Assembly (NCBI RefSeq): GCF_002407245.1
Contig: NZ_CP010681.1
Location: 1,674,001-1,738,000, forward strand
DNA: 64,000 nt
Origin: Phaeobacter piscinae
Lineage (GTDB): Bacteria > Pseudomonadota > Alphaproteobacteria > Rhodobacterales > Rhodobacteraceae
Direction: 5' to 3'
Both the position numbers and the translations under genes were made by a program. Below are positions 28,025-38,018 of the stretch, one piece after another (position 1 is the first letter of the stretch; each line of letters starts with the position of its first letter). The notes beneath the pieces were generated by a model that was not told the DNA's origin, made no database searches, and saw nothing but the letters and a program-made list of their open reading frames with translations.

Positions 28025-28837
28025 ATGACTGAAACAGTGCTGGACAAAATCAAGGCCTACAAGCTGGAAGAAATCGCCGCCGACAAGGCTGCCAAACCCC
28101 TCGAGGCGGTTGAGGCCGAGGCCCGGGATGCCAGCCCTGTACGCGGCTTTGCCAAGGCGCTGATGCAGGCCAGCCGCGATGGCTACGGGCTGATTGCTGA
28201 GATCAAGAAAGCCAGCCCTTCCAAAGGGTTGATCCGGGAAGACTTCCACCCCGCAGATCTGGCTCAGGCCTATGAGGCCGGCGGTGCAACCTGCCTCTCC
28301 GTGCTGACCGACACCCCCAGTTTTCAGGGCGCGAAATCCTTTCTGACCGAGGCGCGCGAGGCCTGTGCCCTCCCGGCCTTGCGCAAGGATTTCATGTATG
28401 ATCCCTATCAGGTGGCTGAGGCCCGTGCGCTTGGTGCTGACTGTATCCTGATCATTCTTGCCTCTGTCTCCGACACGCAGGCAGCAGAGCTGGAAGCCGC
28501 CGCCGCTGATTGGAATATGGACGTGCTGCTGGAGGTTCATGACGAGGAAGAGCTGAATCGCGCCTGCATGCTGAAATCACCTCTCCTTGGCATCAACAAC
28601 CGCAATCTCAAAACCTTTGAGACCACATTGGACACCACCCGCACCCTGTCCCGTCTGGTTCCCGCCGATCGGACCATTGTCTGCGAAAGCGCGCTGTCCA
28701 CGCCTGCGGATCTCTCTGATATGGCCCGCTACGGCGCGCGCAGCTTCCTCATCGGTGAAAGCCTGATGCGTCAGGATGACGTGGCCGCCGCGACCCGTGA
28801 CATCCTCGCAAATCCGCTGATGCCGGGGGCAATGTAA
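28025..28837 (+). CDS. trpC: Indole-3-glycerol phosphate synthase
   Basis: Closes the indole ring from CdRP. It is a 270-residue single-function (beta/alpha)8 enzyme, not fused to Trp[16 protein letters not shown] holds the catalytic Lys, [13 protein letters not shown] the second, [10 protein letters not shown] the Glu, and [10 protein letters not shown] and [10 protein letters not shown] complete the phosphate site. The ATG at 28025 has GGGAGG upstream; an earlier in-frame ATG at 28007 lies in the ung end. The stop shares one base with the moaC start. Confidence 0.96.
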   Translation: MTETVLDKIKAYKLEEIAADKAAKPLEAVEAEARDASPVRGFAKALMQASRDGYGLIAEIKKASPSKGLIREDFHPADLAQAYEAGGATCLSVLTDTPSFQGAKSFLTEAREACALPALRKDFMYDPYQVAEARALGADCILIILASVSDTQAAELEAAAADWNMDVLLEVHDEEELNRACMLKSPLLGINNRNLKTFETTLDTTRTLSRLVPADRTIVCESALSTPADLSDMARYGARSFLIGESLMRQDDVAAATRDILANPLMPGAM

Positions 28838-29307
28838 TGCCCCTCACCCATTTCGACGGCAAGGGCGACGCCCATATGGTCGATGTCTCGGACAAGGCAG
28901 TCACCTCGCGGATCGCCACCGCTGAGGGTCACATCACCATGGCGCGCGAAACCTATGATATCATTGCAGAAGGTCGCGCAAAGAAGGGCGATGTACTGTC
29001 GGTGGCGCGGCTTGCAGGCATCATGGGGGCCAAGAAGACACCGGACATCATTCCGCTCTGCCATCCGCTGCCCGTGACCAAGGTTGCCGTGAATCTGACC
29101 CTCGACCCCGATCTGCCCGGCGTAAACATCACGGCGACCGTGAAAACCACAGGCCAAACCGGCGTCGAAATGGAGGCGCTGACCGCGGTCTCTACCGCCG
29201 CGCTCACGGTCTATGACATGGCCAAGGCCGTCGACAAGGCGATGGAAATCGGCGGCATCCGTGTAACATTGAAAGATGGCGGAAAATCAGGACGATACGA
29301 GGCCTAA
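28837..29307 (+). CDS. moaC: Cyclic pyranopterin monophosphate synthase accessory/synthase protein
   Basis: Molybdenum cofactor synthesis: MoaC makes cyclic pyranopterin monophosphate from the MoaA product. It is 156 residues, the usual size. [11 protein letters not shown] at about 72-82 and [19 protein letters not shown] near 110-128 are the family's active-site segments. It overlaps trpC by one base (TAATG) and directly abuts moeA, so it belongs to the same transcript. Confidence 0.96.
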   Translation: MPLTHFDGKGDAHMVDVSDKAVTSRIATAEGHITMARETYDIIAEGRAKKGDVLSVARLAGIMGAKKTPDIIPLCHPLPVTKVAVNLTLDPDLPGVNITATVKTTGQTGVEMEALTAVSTAALTVYDMAKAVDKAMEIGGIRVTLKDGGKSGRYEA

Positions 29308-30480
29308 ATGATCTCAGTTTCCGATGCATTGACCACACTTCTTGACCTGGTGGCACCGCTAGAGGTGGAGACCGTTCCCCTGCGCGCCGCTGCTGGCCGC
29401 GTGCTGGCAAGACCTGTGTCCGCCAACCGGGACCAGCCGCCCTTTGCTGCCTCCGCCATGGACGGTTACGCGGTGAAGTCGGCAGAGGTCGAGCGGGATG
29501 CAATGTTCAAAGTCATCGGAGAAAGCGCTGCTGGCCACGGGTTTCAGGGGCGCGTCGGCCCCGGCCAGGCGGTGCGGATCTTCACTGGCGCACCAGTGCC
29601 TGAAGGTGCAAATTTCGTTGTTATACAAGAGGATACCAGTGTTACCGGATCCTTGCTGACCATCACGGAGCATCCCGGACCTGGCCACAACATCCGCGCC
29701 AAAGGTGGCGATTTTCAAATCGGCACCACTGTTGATGCGCCACGCATCCTGACACCGGCGGATATCGCCCTGCTCGCGGCGATGAACATCGCCGAGGTGC
29801 CCGTGCACCGCAAACCAACAGTGGCGCTGATCTCCACCGGGGATGAGCTGGTCCTGCCCGGCGAAAGCCCCGGCCCAGATCAGATCATCGCCTCCAACAC
29901 CTTTGGGCTGGACGCCATGCTGAGCGCTGCAGGTGCTGAGCCCCGGATTTTGCCCATCGCCCGCGACACCGAAAGCAGCCTGCGCATGGCGCTGGAACTG
30001 GCGCAGGACGCCGACCTGATCGTCACCATTGGCGGGGCCTCGATTGGGGATCACGATCTGGTCGCCGGGGTGACCGAAGAGCTTGGCATGTCGCGCGCGT
30101 TCTACAAGGTTGCGATGCGTCCGGGAAAGCCGCTGATGGCTGGAACGCTGGGCCGCTCCGCTATGGTGGGCCTTCCGGGAAATCCCGTATCTGCAATGGT
30201 TTGCGGGCATGTCTTCCTGTTGCCCATGCTGCGCGTGATGCAAGGTTTGTCACCTCGGGATCAGCAGCCAGTGACGGCAAATCTGGCTCATGACCTGCCT
30301 GCAAACGGCCCACGGACACATTATATGCGCGCCAGGTTGAGCGGCGGCGATCTGCATGTCTTCGATGATCAGGACAGCGCTCGGCTGACCCTTCTGGCCG
30401 AGGCCAACGCCCTCGCCATTCGTCCCCCGCATGATCCCCCCCGAGGCAAGGGGGAACCGCTCGCCTATATTGTGATCTGA
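29308..30480 (+). CDS. moeA: Molybdopterin molybdenumtransferase
   Basis: Inserts molybdate into adenylated molybdopterin. It is 390 residues in the usual domain order: AMDGYAVKSAEV near 50-61, GAPVPEGANFVVIQEDT near 95-111, the MPT-binding core with ISTGDELVLPGE and GGASIGDHDLV, then GLPGNPVSAMVCG and a C-terminal beta domain. The ATG follows the moaC stop with no gap. It is the last gene before the lexA promoter. Confidence 0.96.
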   Translation: MISVSDALTTLLDLVAPLEVETVPLRAAAGRVLARPVSANRDQPPFAASAMDGYAVKSAEVERDAMFKVIGESAAGHGFQGRVGPGQAVRIFTGAPVPEGANFVVIQEDTSVTGSLLTITEHPGPGHNIRAKGGDFQIGTTVDAPRILTPADIALLAAMNIAEVPVHRKPTVALISTGDELVLPGESPGPDQIIASNTFGLDAMLSAAGAEPRILPIARDTESSLRMALELAQDADLIVTIGGASIGDHDLVAGVTEELGMSRAFYKVAMRPGKPLMAGTLGRSAMVGLPGNPVSAMVCGHVFLLPMLRVMQGLSPRDQQPVTANLAHDLPANGPRTHYMRARLSGGDLHVFDDQDSARLTLLAEANALAIRPPHDPPRGKGEPLAYIVI

Positions 30481-30557
30481 CAGGGCACTCCACTTTCACT
30501 TTGCCAACAATTCATCGTCAATTCCTCTGGATATGACAGGTTTTACGCAAGGACCCG

Positions 30558-30586
30558 TTGACACAAAACGGGAACATGCGTAGAAC
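30558..30586 (+). promoter_or_regulatory. lexA promoter with an overlapping SOS box
   Basis: TTGACA at 30558-30563, a 17-base spacer and TAGAAC at 30581-30586 form a sigma70-type promoter 34 bases before lexA. GAACATGCGTAGAAC (30572-30586) overlaps the -10; on the other strand it is GTTC-N7-GTTC, the alphaproteobacterial LexA-binding consensus. LexA bound here would block its own promoter. Confidence 0.88.
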
Positions 30587-30619
30587 AAAGAGAAACATCG
30601 AGCGGTTGAGAGGGATGTC

Positions 30620-31303
30620 ATGCTGACGAAGAAGCAATTGGATTTGCTGGATTTCATCCACACACGCCTGCAGAAGGATGGCGTCCCGCCCAGCTTTGAT
30701 GAGATGAAGGTGGCGCTGGATTTGCGGTCCAAATCCGGCATCCACCGGCTGATCACCGCGCTGGAGGAGCGCGGCTTCATTCGCCGTCTCGCCCATCGGG
30801 CCCGCGCGATTGAGATTATTCGCCTGCCGGACAGCCTTGGCAAAACCGCTCAGACGACGGAGGTGGCACCTCCTGCCCCGAGCCCTGCAAATCAGGTATC
30901 GGCGCCTGCAGTGATCGCTGCGATGGAGCTGCCGGTGATGGGACGCATCGCCGCCGGTGTCCCGATTGAGGCCATCAATCAGGTCTCTCATCAGGTCGCT
31001 GTTCCCGCCTCCATGCTCTCGGCGCAAGGGCAGCATTTTGCATTGGAGGTGCGCGGCGACTCCATGATCGAGGCTGGGATCAACGATGGCGATATCGTCG
31101 TGATCCGGGAAACAGCGGTGGCAGACAACGGCGACGTGGTGGTGGCCCTGGTAGAGGGGCAAGAAGCCACGCTGAAACGCATCTATCGCAAGGGCAGCAC
31201 CATCGCGCTGGAGGCCGCCAACCCCGCCTATGAAACCCGCCGCTACCCGCAGGATCAGGTGAAGGTGCAAGGCCGCCTCGTCGGCCTCATCCGCACCTAC
31301 TGA
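30620..31303 (+). CDS. lexA: LexA repressor
   Basis: SOS repressor, 227 residues. The N-terminal winged helix reads [20 protein letters not shown] with the recognition helix near 41-52. The Ala-Gly cleavage site lies in [10 protein letters not shown]. The catalytic Ser is in [14 protein letters not shown] and the Lys in [15 protein letters not shown]. Activated RecA triggers self-cleavage. A linker of about 25 residues richer in Pro and Ala than in E. coli LexA is normal for this group. It is autoregulated through the upstream SOS box and has its own promoter after moeA. Confidence 0.97.
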   Translation: MLTKKQLDLLDFIHTRLQKDGVPPSFDEMKVALDLRSKSGIHRLITALEERGFIRRLAHRARAIEIIRLPDSLGKTAQTTEVAPPAPSPANQVSAPAVIAAMELPVMGRIAAGVPIEAINQVSHQVAVPASMLSAQGQHFALEVRGDSMIEAGINDGDIVVIRETAVADNGDVVVALVEGQEATLKRIYRKGSTIALEAANPAYETRRYPQDQVKVQGRLVGLIRTY

Positions 31304-31692
31304 TCGACATCACGGGCCCCCCCAGTGTCCTAGGCGGAAGTGCGGCATCCTGGGACAGGCACATTGATGAGGTTAAGAGCCCTGCGTGACGAACAGTGTG
31401 CGAGGGGCACTACGATATGAGGTCGCGCGACATAGGCCTAACGAGACGCAGCCTTTGTTTTGGCCGCTCTCTCACTTGTGGTTGGTCTGCGTCGCTTGGC
31501 GCCCTAGGTGCTGAGCGAGCATAGACTGGCCAGACGCTGAATCCTGACACCACGCGAGTGCAGTCTAAAACACCAATCCTGTAGTTGCCGCCCTGTCAGC
31601 GGCAGGCTGAGTGAGCCAAGGCCCGGATGATCACCGACCAAAATCATGGTTAACATCGGTCAGTGTCAGCACCAAACATCATTGGATTGTTG
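31304..31692. other. Intergenic stretch between lexA and comEC
   Basis: About 390 bases between two convergent genes. I see no open frame with a ribosome binding site, no terminator with a U tract and no recognisable element remnant. The GC content is slightly lower than in the flanking genes. Confidence 0.45.
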
Positions 31693-33756
31693 TTATGGAC
31701 TTGATCGTGATGTAGCCGGATTGCGGCTCCACAGACGCGTGCCCACCACATCTCGCACCGAAATCCAGCGCCCCTCCGCATCCATCTGAACGCTGCCCAG
31801 ACGATTCAGCGCATCTGCGTCAAACACCAGACAGGCCCCGATCGGCGCCACTGATTTGGCGCTGATGATCACCTCACCGGCTGTACATTCGGTCATTGCC
31901 TCGGCCGCTGCCTTGCCGATCACATGGGTCAGCCGTTGATCCGTCGCCGCCAGATATGCGGTGACCGATTTACCGGACGCCTCCGGCCCGGCAATCAGTG
32001 GCCATAATTGCGCGCCCTCCTTCTGTGTCTGCAAACTTCCGTCATTTTCTGCCCACCGCTCCACCGCATAGCCATGCCCCTTTGCACGCGACAGGGCCCG
32101 GCCCTCCGCCGTCAGGACCCCGACGATGCCGCCATTGGGCGCCACCAGAACCTCAGGGCGCGGGCTGCCATACCAGATCAACGCCCCCCCAATCAGCACC
32201 GGCACACCAAGAAGGCGCAACCGCCCCCGCCAAAGGCCAAGCAACAGCCCCCCAAAAGCCACCAGTGGCAGCACCGATGCTGGCGGCATCGTCACCGCCC
32301 CCTGCGCGCCATCAAGAGCGGCAACCCAATTGGCAACAAACAGGATCCAGCTGATCCCCAGATCCATCAGCGCAAGGCCAGCCCACGCCGCCCCCACTGG
32401 TGCGAGGCAAAGCGCGAGAACTGCAGCGGGCACCACCAGTGCCCCCATCACCGGCACCGCCAGGACATTGGCCAACAACCCGTAATGTGAAATCATGTTG
32501 AAATGCGCGGCCCCAAATGGCGCGGTTGCAAGTCCCGCAATCAGCGAGGACAGCACAATACCCGCCGCCATCCGCAGCCAGCGCGGACTACGCGGGGTCA
32601 GCCGGTCTCGCAGGCCGCCAAAGATCACGATCAAGGCGGTTGTGGCTGCAAAACTCATCTGAAATCCGGGGCTGAGCAGGCTTTCCGGACGCATGAGCAG
32701 GATCACCATTGCTGCCAGCGCCACCGCGCGCAGCGACAGCGCCCGCCGGTCCAGCAGCACCGCCCCCAACATCATCGCCACCATGATATAGGCCCGCGTG
32801 CTGGCCACCTGCATCCCAGACAGCAACAGATAGGCGCTGGCCGTAAGCAAGGCGCCAACCGCCGCCACTTTTTTGGTGTCGAGACGCTGCGCAATGGCTG
32901 GCGCAAGCGCCAACAACAGCCGCAGCCCGCCAAAGACAACACCAGCCAGCAGTCCCATATGCAGCCCGGAAATTGCCAACAAATGAGCTAGGTTACTGGC
33001 CCGCAACGCCTCCAGCGCCGCGCGGGGGATCGCCGAACGATCGCCCGTGGTTATGGCCGAGGCAAAGCCGCCGGTCGCCACCGGCATCTGCGAACGGATG
33101 CCGGTGGAGAGCCGCTGGCGCAACTGCTCAACCGGCAGATCACGCGGGCCGTGGCTCACGATCAGCACCGGCACACGGGTGTAGCCCACCGCGCCAAGCT
33201 GTTGAAACCAAGCATGTCGCCGGAAATCAAACCCATGCGGTTCAACCGGACCCTGTGGCGGCATCAGATGGGCCGTGGTCATCACCCGGTCGCCGATGCG
33301 CGGCACCCGCGCCCCGTCCGGCAACGACAGCCGCACCCGTGCAGGGGTCTGATCTGGCGAGATGCGGTCGAGATAAGGCTGGTCCAGCGTGATCCGCAGC
33401 CGATCACGGGCAGAGCGGTCGATGGCAATCACCCGCCCCTCCACCGCGCCATAGCTGCGGTACTGAAGCACAGGCGCGCCAACCGCATGGGCGCGCAACC
33501 CGGCGGTGGCAAACCCGAGGGCGACAAGCAGCAGTATCCAGCCCAGAAAGACCACAGCATCCTGGCAGTCGCCGCGCCACAGCATCGCCAGCGCGGCGCA
33601 GCCCATCCCGGCGCCCCAAAGATAATGCGCCAGCCCCGGCTCAACCCTGAGTGAGAAAAACAGACCAATGCCAATCCCGAACAAGACCGGCACCCAGGGA
33701 AAGAGATCCCCGCGCTGGGATTGCAGCAGACCATCAAGGACGCCCAGGGCGCGCAT
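31693..33756 (-). CDS. comEC: ComEC/Rec2-family DNA-uptake channel protein
   Basis: A 687-residue inner-membrane protein of the ComEC/Rec2 family, which passes single-stranded DNA across the membrane during transformation. After the N-terminal hydrophobic segments come a DUF4131/OB-like region with GRVIAIDRSARDRLRITLDQPYL, the competence domain (FASAITTGDRSAIPRAALEALRASNLAHLLAISGLHMGL) with many membrane helices, and a short C-terminal tail. The metallo-beta-lactamase-like nuclease domain of Bacillus ComEC is absent or much reduced. The ATG at 33756 has AAGGAG; a longer frame overlapping gltX is rejected. comEA is not in the window. Confidence 0.9.
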   Translation of the reverse strand: MRALGVLDGLLQSQRGDLFPWVPVLFGIGIGLFFSLRVEPGLAHYLWGAGMGCAALAMLWRGDCQDAVVFLGWILLLVALGFATAGLRAHAVGAPVLQYRSYGAVEGRVIAIDRSARDRLRITLDQPYLDRISPDQTPARVRLSLPDGARVPRIGDRVMTTAHLMPPQGPVEPHGFDFRRHAWFQQLGAVGYTRVPVLIVSHGPRDLPVEQLRQRLSTGIRSQMPVATGGFASAITTGDRSAIPRAALEALRASNLAHLLAISGLHMGLLAGVVFGGLRLLLALAPAIAQRLDTKKVAAVGALLTASAYLLLSGMQVASTRAYIMVAMMLGAVLLDRRALSLRAVALAAMVILLMRPESLLSPGFQMSFAATTALIVIFGGLRDRLTPRSPRWLRMAAGIVLSSLIAGLATAPFGAAHFNMISHYGLLANVLAVPVMGALVVPAAVLALCLAPVGAAWAGLALMDLGISWILFVANWVAALDGAQGAVTMPPASVLPLVAFGGLLLGLWRGRLRLLGVPVLIGGALIWYGSPRPEVLVAPNGGIVGVLTAEGRALSRAKGHGYAVERWAENDGSLQTQKEGAQLWPLIAGPEASGKSVTAYLAATDQRLTHVIGKAAAEAMTECTAGEVIISAKSVAPIGACLVFDADALNRLGSVQMDAEGRWISVRDVVGTRLWSRNPATSRSSP

Positions 33757-33835
33757 GCTTGCTCCTTGCCTTCTGGCTCGGTAGACAGGCGACAAAACTA
33801 GCCCTTCCATGGTTTCCAAAAGGTAAATCACCCCC

Positions 33836-35236
33836 ATGTCCAAACCGGTCGTCACCCGTTTCGCCCCCTCGCCCACAGGCTATCTGCATATCGGCGGCGC
33901 CCGCACCGCGCTGTTCAACTGGCTTTATGCCCGTGGCCGCGGCGGCAAGTTCCTGTTGCGGATCGAAGACACCGACCGCGAGCGCTCCAATCCGGAGGCG
34001 ACGGCCGCAATCCTGCAGGGCATGGCCTGGCTCGGCCTTGATCATGATGGTGAGGTGGTCAGCCAATTCGAAGGGGCCGAACGTCACGCCGCTGTCGCCC
34101 GTGAGCTGCTTAAGGCGGGCAAGGCTTATAAGTGTTTTGCAACTCAAGAAGAAATCGCAGCCTTCCGTGATCAGGCGAAGGCCGAGGGAAAATCGACCCT
34201 CTACCGTTCGCCTTGGCGCGATGCGGCAGAGGCCGATCATCCGAACGCGCCTTACGTGATCCGCATCAAGGCTCCGCAGGACGGCACCACAGTGATCCGC
34301 GATGAGGTTCAGGGCGATGTTACGATCAAGAATGACCAGCTCGATGATATGATCCTGCTGCGTTCAGACGGGACCCCTGTTTATATGCTGGCCGTTGTGG
34401 TGGACGATCACGATATGGGCGTGACCCATGTGATCCGAGGCGATGACCACCTCAATAACGCCGCGCGTCAGATGATGATCTACGAGGCGATGGGCTGGGA
34501 TGTGCCGGTTTGGGCGCATATCCCGCTGATCCACGGCCCCGATGGCAAAAAACTCTCCAAACGCCATGGTGCCTTGGGCGCGCAGGAATATCAGGCGATG
34601 GGCTATCCGGCTGCGGGCATGCGCAACTACCTGGCCCGTCTGGGCTGGAGCCATGGCGATGATGAGTTCTTTACCGATGCGCAGGCGCGCGATTGGTTCG
34701 ACCTTGACGGCATCGGCAAAAGCCCGGCGCGGTTTGATACCAAGAAGCTGGAAAACCTTTGCGGTCAGCATATCGCCATCAGCGATGATGCTGCACTGCG
34801 GAATGAGCTTCAGGCCTATCTGGCGGCAGCTGACAAGCCACAGTTAAATGACGTTCAGTCAAACGATCTTGAACGTGCGATGTATTGCCTCAAGGATCGC
34901 GCCAAGACATTCCCAGAGCTGCTTGAAAAAGCTCATTTTATTCTGACCTCGCGGCCGATTGAACCCGATCAGAAGGCCGCTAAGGCCCTCGCATCTGTAT
35001 CCGACGGTATACTGAGTGAATTGACGCCGCAGCTGCAAAATGCTAGCTGGTCCCGAGACGATCTGGAGGCGCTTCTGAACGCATTTGCAGAAGCACAGGA
35101 TACCAAGTTCGGCAAACTGGCGGGTCCCTTGCGGGCCGCGCTGGCTGGTCGTGCGGTAACCCCTTCAGTTTTCGACATGATGCTGATTCTGGGCCGGGAC
35201 GAAACACTGGCCCGACTCTCCGACGTTGCTGGCTGA
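33836..35236 (+). CDS. gltX: Glutamyl-tRNA synthetase
   Basis: A 466-residue class I synthetase charging tRNA-Glu (and, in alphaproteobacteria with GatCAB, possibly tRNA-Gln). The HIGH motif is in [17 protein letters not shown] at about residues 12-28. The KMSKS motif reads KKLSKRHG near 239-246, the usual GluRS form. The length and C-terminal helical domain are normal. Many alphaproteobacteria carry two gltX genes; this window cannot tell which one this is. Confidence 0.95.
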   Translation: MSKPVVTRFAPSPTGYLHIGGARTALFNWLYARGRGGKFLLRIEDTDRERSNPEATAAILQGMAWLGLDHDGEVVSQFEGAERHAAVARELLKAGKAYKCFATQEEIAAFRDQAKAEGKSTLYRSPWRDAAEADHPNAPYVIRIKAPQDGTTVIRDEVQGDVTIKNDQLDDMILLRSDGTPVYMLAVVVDDHDMGVTHVIRGDDHLNNAARQMMIYEAMGWDVPVWAHIPLIHGPDGKKLSKRHGALGAQEYQAMGYPAAGMRNYLARLGWSHGDDEFFTDAQARDWFDLDGIGKSPARFDTKKLENLCGQHIAISDDAALRNELQAYLAAADKPQLNDVQSNDLERAMYCLKDRAKTFPELLEKAHFILTSRPIEPDQKAAKALASVSDGILSELTPQLQNASWSRDDLEALLNAFAEAQDTKFGKLAGPLRAALAGRAVTPSVFDMMLILGRDETLARLSDVAG

Positions 35237-35294
35237 CCCTGTAGTTAACCGCTGGGTAAGTCGGTACCGCTATGACCTCACCTGCGCGATTGCC

Positions 35295-35336
35295 GTGCAG
35301 GTGCTGCCTGCACAAGGCGGGGGTCTCCCCCGCTTT
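35295..35336 (+). terminator. Double hairpin between gltX and gltA
   Basis: Two stems in a row: GTGCAGG/CCTGCAC (loop of 5) and GCGGGGG/CCCCCGC (loop of 3) followed by TTT. They probably terminate gltX transcription. Being just before the gltA start, they could also shape its leader RNA. Confidence 0.55.
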
Positions 35337-35362
35337 CGTGCCTGTATCAGGAAGGGACATCT

Positions 35363-36658
35363 ATGACCGATACAAAAAAAACCGCCCAGCTCAGCCTGAA
35401 TGGCGAAACTTACGAGCTTCCCATTTTCTCGCCGACGACCGGGCCCGATGTTCTGGATATCCGCAAGCTCTATGGCCAGGCCGGTGTGTTTACCTATGAT
35501 CCCGGCTTTACCTCCACTGCGAGCTGCGACAGCACCATCACCTATATCGACGGTGGCAAGGGCGAACTGCTGCACCGTGGTTACCCGATTGACCAGCTGG
35601 CATCCAAATCGCACCACCTCGAAGTCTGCTATCTGCTGCTTTATGGTGAACTGCCGACCGCGGCTCAGCTGGAAGATTTCGAGACCCGTGTGACCCGTCA
35701 CACCATGGTGCACGAGCAGATGCACAACTTCTTCCGCGGCTTCCGCCGGGACGCGCACCCGATGGCGACCCTTGTGGGTGTGGTCGGTGCCATGTCGGCC
35801 TTCTACCACGACTCCACCGACATCAATGATCCCTGGCAGCGCGAAGTGGCTGCGATCCGTTTGATCGCAAAACTGCCCACCATTGCTGCCATGGCTTACA
35901 AATATTCCATCGGCCAGCCCTTTGTGTATCCGCGCAACGATCTGGATTACGCGGCGAACTTCCTGCACATGTGTTTCTCCGTTCCGGCAGAAGAATACCA
36001 TGTCGACCCGATCCTTGCCCGTGCGATGGACCGGATCTTCATCCTGCATGCAGACCACGAACAGAACGCCTCAACCTCCACCGTGCGTCTGGCGTCCTCA
36101 TCCGGTGCCAACCCGTTCGCCTGTATTGCGGCGGGCATCGCTTGTCTCTGGGGGCCGGCTCATGGTGGTGCCAACCAGGCTTGTCTGGAGATGCTCAAGG
36201 AAATCGGTTCCGTCGACCGCATCCCTGAGTTCATTGAACGCGCCAAGGACAAGAACGATCCGTTCCGTCTGATGGGCTTTGGCCACCGGGTCTACAAGAA
36301 CACCGATCCGCGCGCCAAGGTGCTGAAGCAATCCGCCGACGAGGTGCTGGAACTTTTGGGTGTTGAAAACAACCCGCTCCTGCAGGTCGCCAAGGAACTG
36401 GAGCGGACCGCGCTCAACGATGAATATTTCATCGAGAAGAAACTGTTCCCGAACGTGGATTTCTATTCCGGCATCATCCTTGAGGCCATGGGTTTCCCGA
36501 CCTCGATGTTCACACCGATCTTCGCGCTGTCGCGCACCGTCGGCTGGATTTCGCAGTGGAAAGAAATGATCGCGGATCCACAGAACAAAATCGGTCGCCC
36601 GCGTCAGCTCTACCTCGGCGAAACCGCCCGCGACTACATCGATATCGAAAGCCGCTAA
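35363..36658 (+). CDS. gltA: Citrate synthase (type I, hexameric type)
   Basis: Condenses oxaloacetate with acetyl-CoA to enter the TCA cycle. It is 431 residues. The catalytic residues sit in [16 protein letters not shown] (His), [16 protein letters not shown] (His) and [18 protein letters not shown], and the catalytic Asp is in [11 protein letters not shown]. The N-terminal extension of about 50 residues before the core is that of Gram-negative NADH-sensitive enzymes. It is a single gene with a strong terminator. The ATG is preceded by AGGAAGGGA. Confidence 0.97.
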   Translation: MTDTKKTAQLSLNGETYELPIFSPTTGPDVLDIRKLYGQAGVFTYDPGFTSTASCDSTITYIDGGKGELLHRGYPIDQLASKSHHLEVCYLLLYGELPTAAQLEDFETRVTRHTMVHEQMHNFFRGFRRDAHPMATLVGVVGAMSAFYHDSTDINDPWQREVAAIRLIAKLPTIAAMAYKYSIGQPFVYPRNDLDYAANFLHMCFSVPAEEYHVDPILARAMDRIFILHADHEQNASTSTVRLASSSGANPFACIAAGIACLWGPAHGGANQACLEMLKEIGSVDRIPEFIERAKDKNDPFRLMGFGHRVYKNTDPRAKVLKQSADEVLELLGVENNPLLQVAKELERTALNDEYFIEKKLFPNVDFYSGIILEAMGFPTSMFTPIFALSRTVGWISQWKEMIADPQNKIGRPRQLYLGETARDYIDIESR

Positions 36659-36700
36659 ACGCAGGCTGCGTCATCGCATCATCGGTGATAGAAAATTGCA

Positions 36701-36730
36701 AACCCTGCCTTTTCGGAGGCAGGGTTTTTT
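36701..36730 (+). terminator. Terminator after gltA
   Basis: AACCCTGCC pairs with GGCAGGGTT around an 8-base loop, followed by TTTTT. A strong intrinsic terminator. Confidence 0.93.
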
Positions 36731-36986
36731 CGTGACCTCAGCCGATACGATGAGGGAGCGACAGGTCTGCATCCCCTTATCAGTGATACATCTTTTGATT
36801 GCAGGTCTACGTCTTTCGGCTAGTGCGACAATCAAAAGGATAGGCAGTCGATGTTTCCAATCCGGAAACCTGGTTAACCTGTTTGATCGCATTTTACTCA
36901 ATTACGGCCGGTTTCGATTGACGGAATTCCACCTCCTGAATAGGCACGTCGCTAATTGCTAATTAAACCTTAACGGGAGACGCACC

Positions 36987-37886
36987 GTGCTTATGCTCAT
37001 GACATTGCTTGGGGTTGGCCTGCTGGCTGGCGTGATCATCAATGACTCCGATGATTCCGATAGCGCCGAGTCTGGCGCCAACGAAAGCGGTAACGAAGAC
37101 AACAATGAAACCGTTGTCGAAGGCACTGACGGCGCGGATCTGCTGTTTGGCACAACCGGCAGCGAAAACCTGCTTGGCGGCGCTGGGGACGACAATATCG
37201 ACGCCCGTGGTGGTCCTGACACCATCGAAGGTGGCGCCGGCGATGATACGCTGGATGGCGGCTCGGCGGATGACAATATCTTCGGTGGAGACGGCGAGGA
37301 CAGGATGATCGGCGGCAACGGTGATGACTTTATGCGCGGCAATGCGGGGGATGACATCCTTAATGATGCGCGCGGCGCGGATCATCTGGTTGGCGGTCAG
37401 GGCGATGACATTATACTCGCGGCTGGAATTCTGGACGAAGGTGCCTACGAGGATATGGTCCAGGGCCGCATCCCGCCCCCCGCAAGTGTTGAAGAGGTAA
37501 ACACTCTGCTGAACTATGACTACACCAACGATCAGGATAGCGAAGGCGACACCATCAATGCAGGGGCAGGCGATGACGCGGTGGTCTTTGGCCTCAACGA
37601 CACGGTGACCGGTGGCAGCGGCAGCGACAGCTTTGAAACCGGTGCATGGATGACCGAAGACGAGCAGGCCACCATCACCGATTTCACCGCCGATGATGAC
37701 CGCGTGATTTACTACTACGATGAAGACGAGGAAGAGCCGGAGCTGGACGTGGTCACCCGCGCCAATGACGATGGCGGCACCGATGCCTTCCTGGTGGCCA
37801 ATGGCGAAGAAGTGGTGCGTCTGATCAATGCCGGTACCACCTTCAACCTGGCCGAGCATGTTGCGCTGGTCGCCCGCAGCGGCTGA
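36987..37886 (+). CDS. Small acidic RTX-like calcium-binding protein with N-terminal membrane segment
   Basis: A 299-residue, very acidic protein. The GTG start (GGGAG eight bases upstream) begins with a hydrophobic stretch, LMLMTLLGVGLLAGVI, residues 2-17, then an Asp/Ser/Glu-rich linker. From about 44 to 145 there are imperfect GGXGXDXUX nonapeptides (GGAGDDTLDGG, GGDGEDRMIGG, GGNGDDFMRGN, GGQGDDIIL), which bind calcium as a beta roll. A second short group, TINAGAGDDAV, lies near 190. Most RTX proteins are exported by type I secretion without an N-terminal signal, so the hydrophobic start suggests a membrane-anchored or Sec-exported variant. No type I exporter gene is adjacent. The function is unknown. 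Confidence 0.82.
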   Translation: MLMLMTLLGVGLLAGVIINDSDDSDSAESGANESGNEDNNETVVEGTDGADLLFGTTGSENLLGGAGDDNIDARGGPDTIEGGAGDDTLDGGSADDNIFGGDGEDRMIGGNGDDFMRGNAGDDILNDARGADHLVGGQGDDIILAAGILDEGAYEDMVQGRIPPPASVEEVNTLLNYDYTNDQDSEGDTINAGAGDDAVVFGLNDTVTGGSGSDSFETGAWMTEDEQATITDFTADDDRVIYYYDEDEEEPELDVVTRANDDGGTDAFLVANGEEVVRLINAGTTFNLAEHVALVARSG

Positions 37887-37937
37887 TAAATTACTCCGCT
37901 GCGGTGGGTCGATTGATCTGGCCCCCACGAACGCAGC

Positions 37938-37978
37938 AAAAAACCCGCCCTACCGCATTGCGGAAGGGCGGGTTTTTT
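37938..37978. terminator. Bidirectional terminator
   Basis: AAAACCCGCCCT pairs with AGGGCGGGTTTT around a 13-base loop, with A and T tracts on both sides. It lies between the convergent RTX-like and hydratase genes and can serve both. Confidence 0.92.
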
Positions 37979-38018
37979 CATTTGTACTGTTCGAGAGTCA
38001 GACTCGGATCGTAGCGCC

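Noticed and set aside
37100..37460. Tandem DNA repeats or CRISPR-like array in the RTX gene
   Set aside because: The repetition is at protein level (Gly/Asp nonapeptides) with varied codons, and there are no fixed-length spacers.
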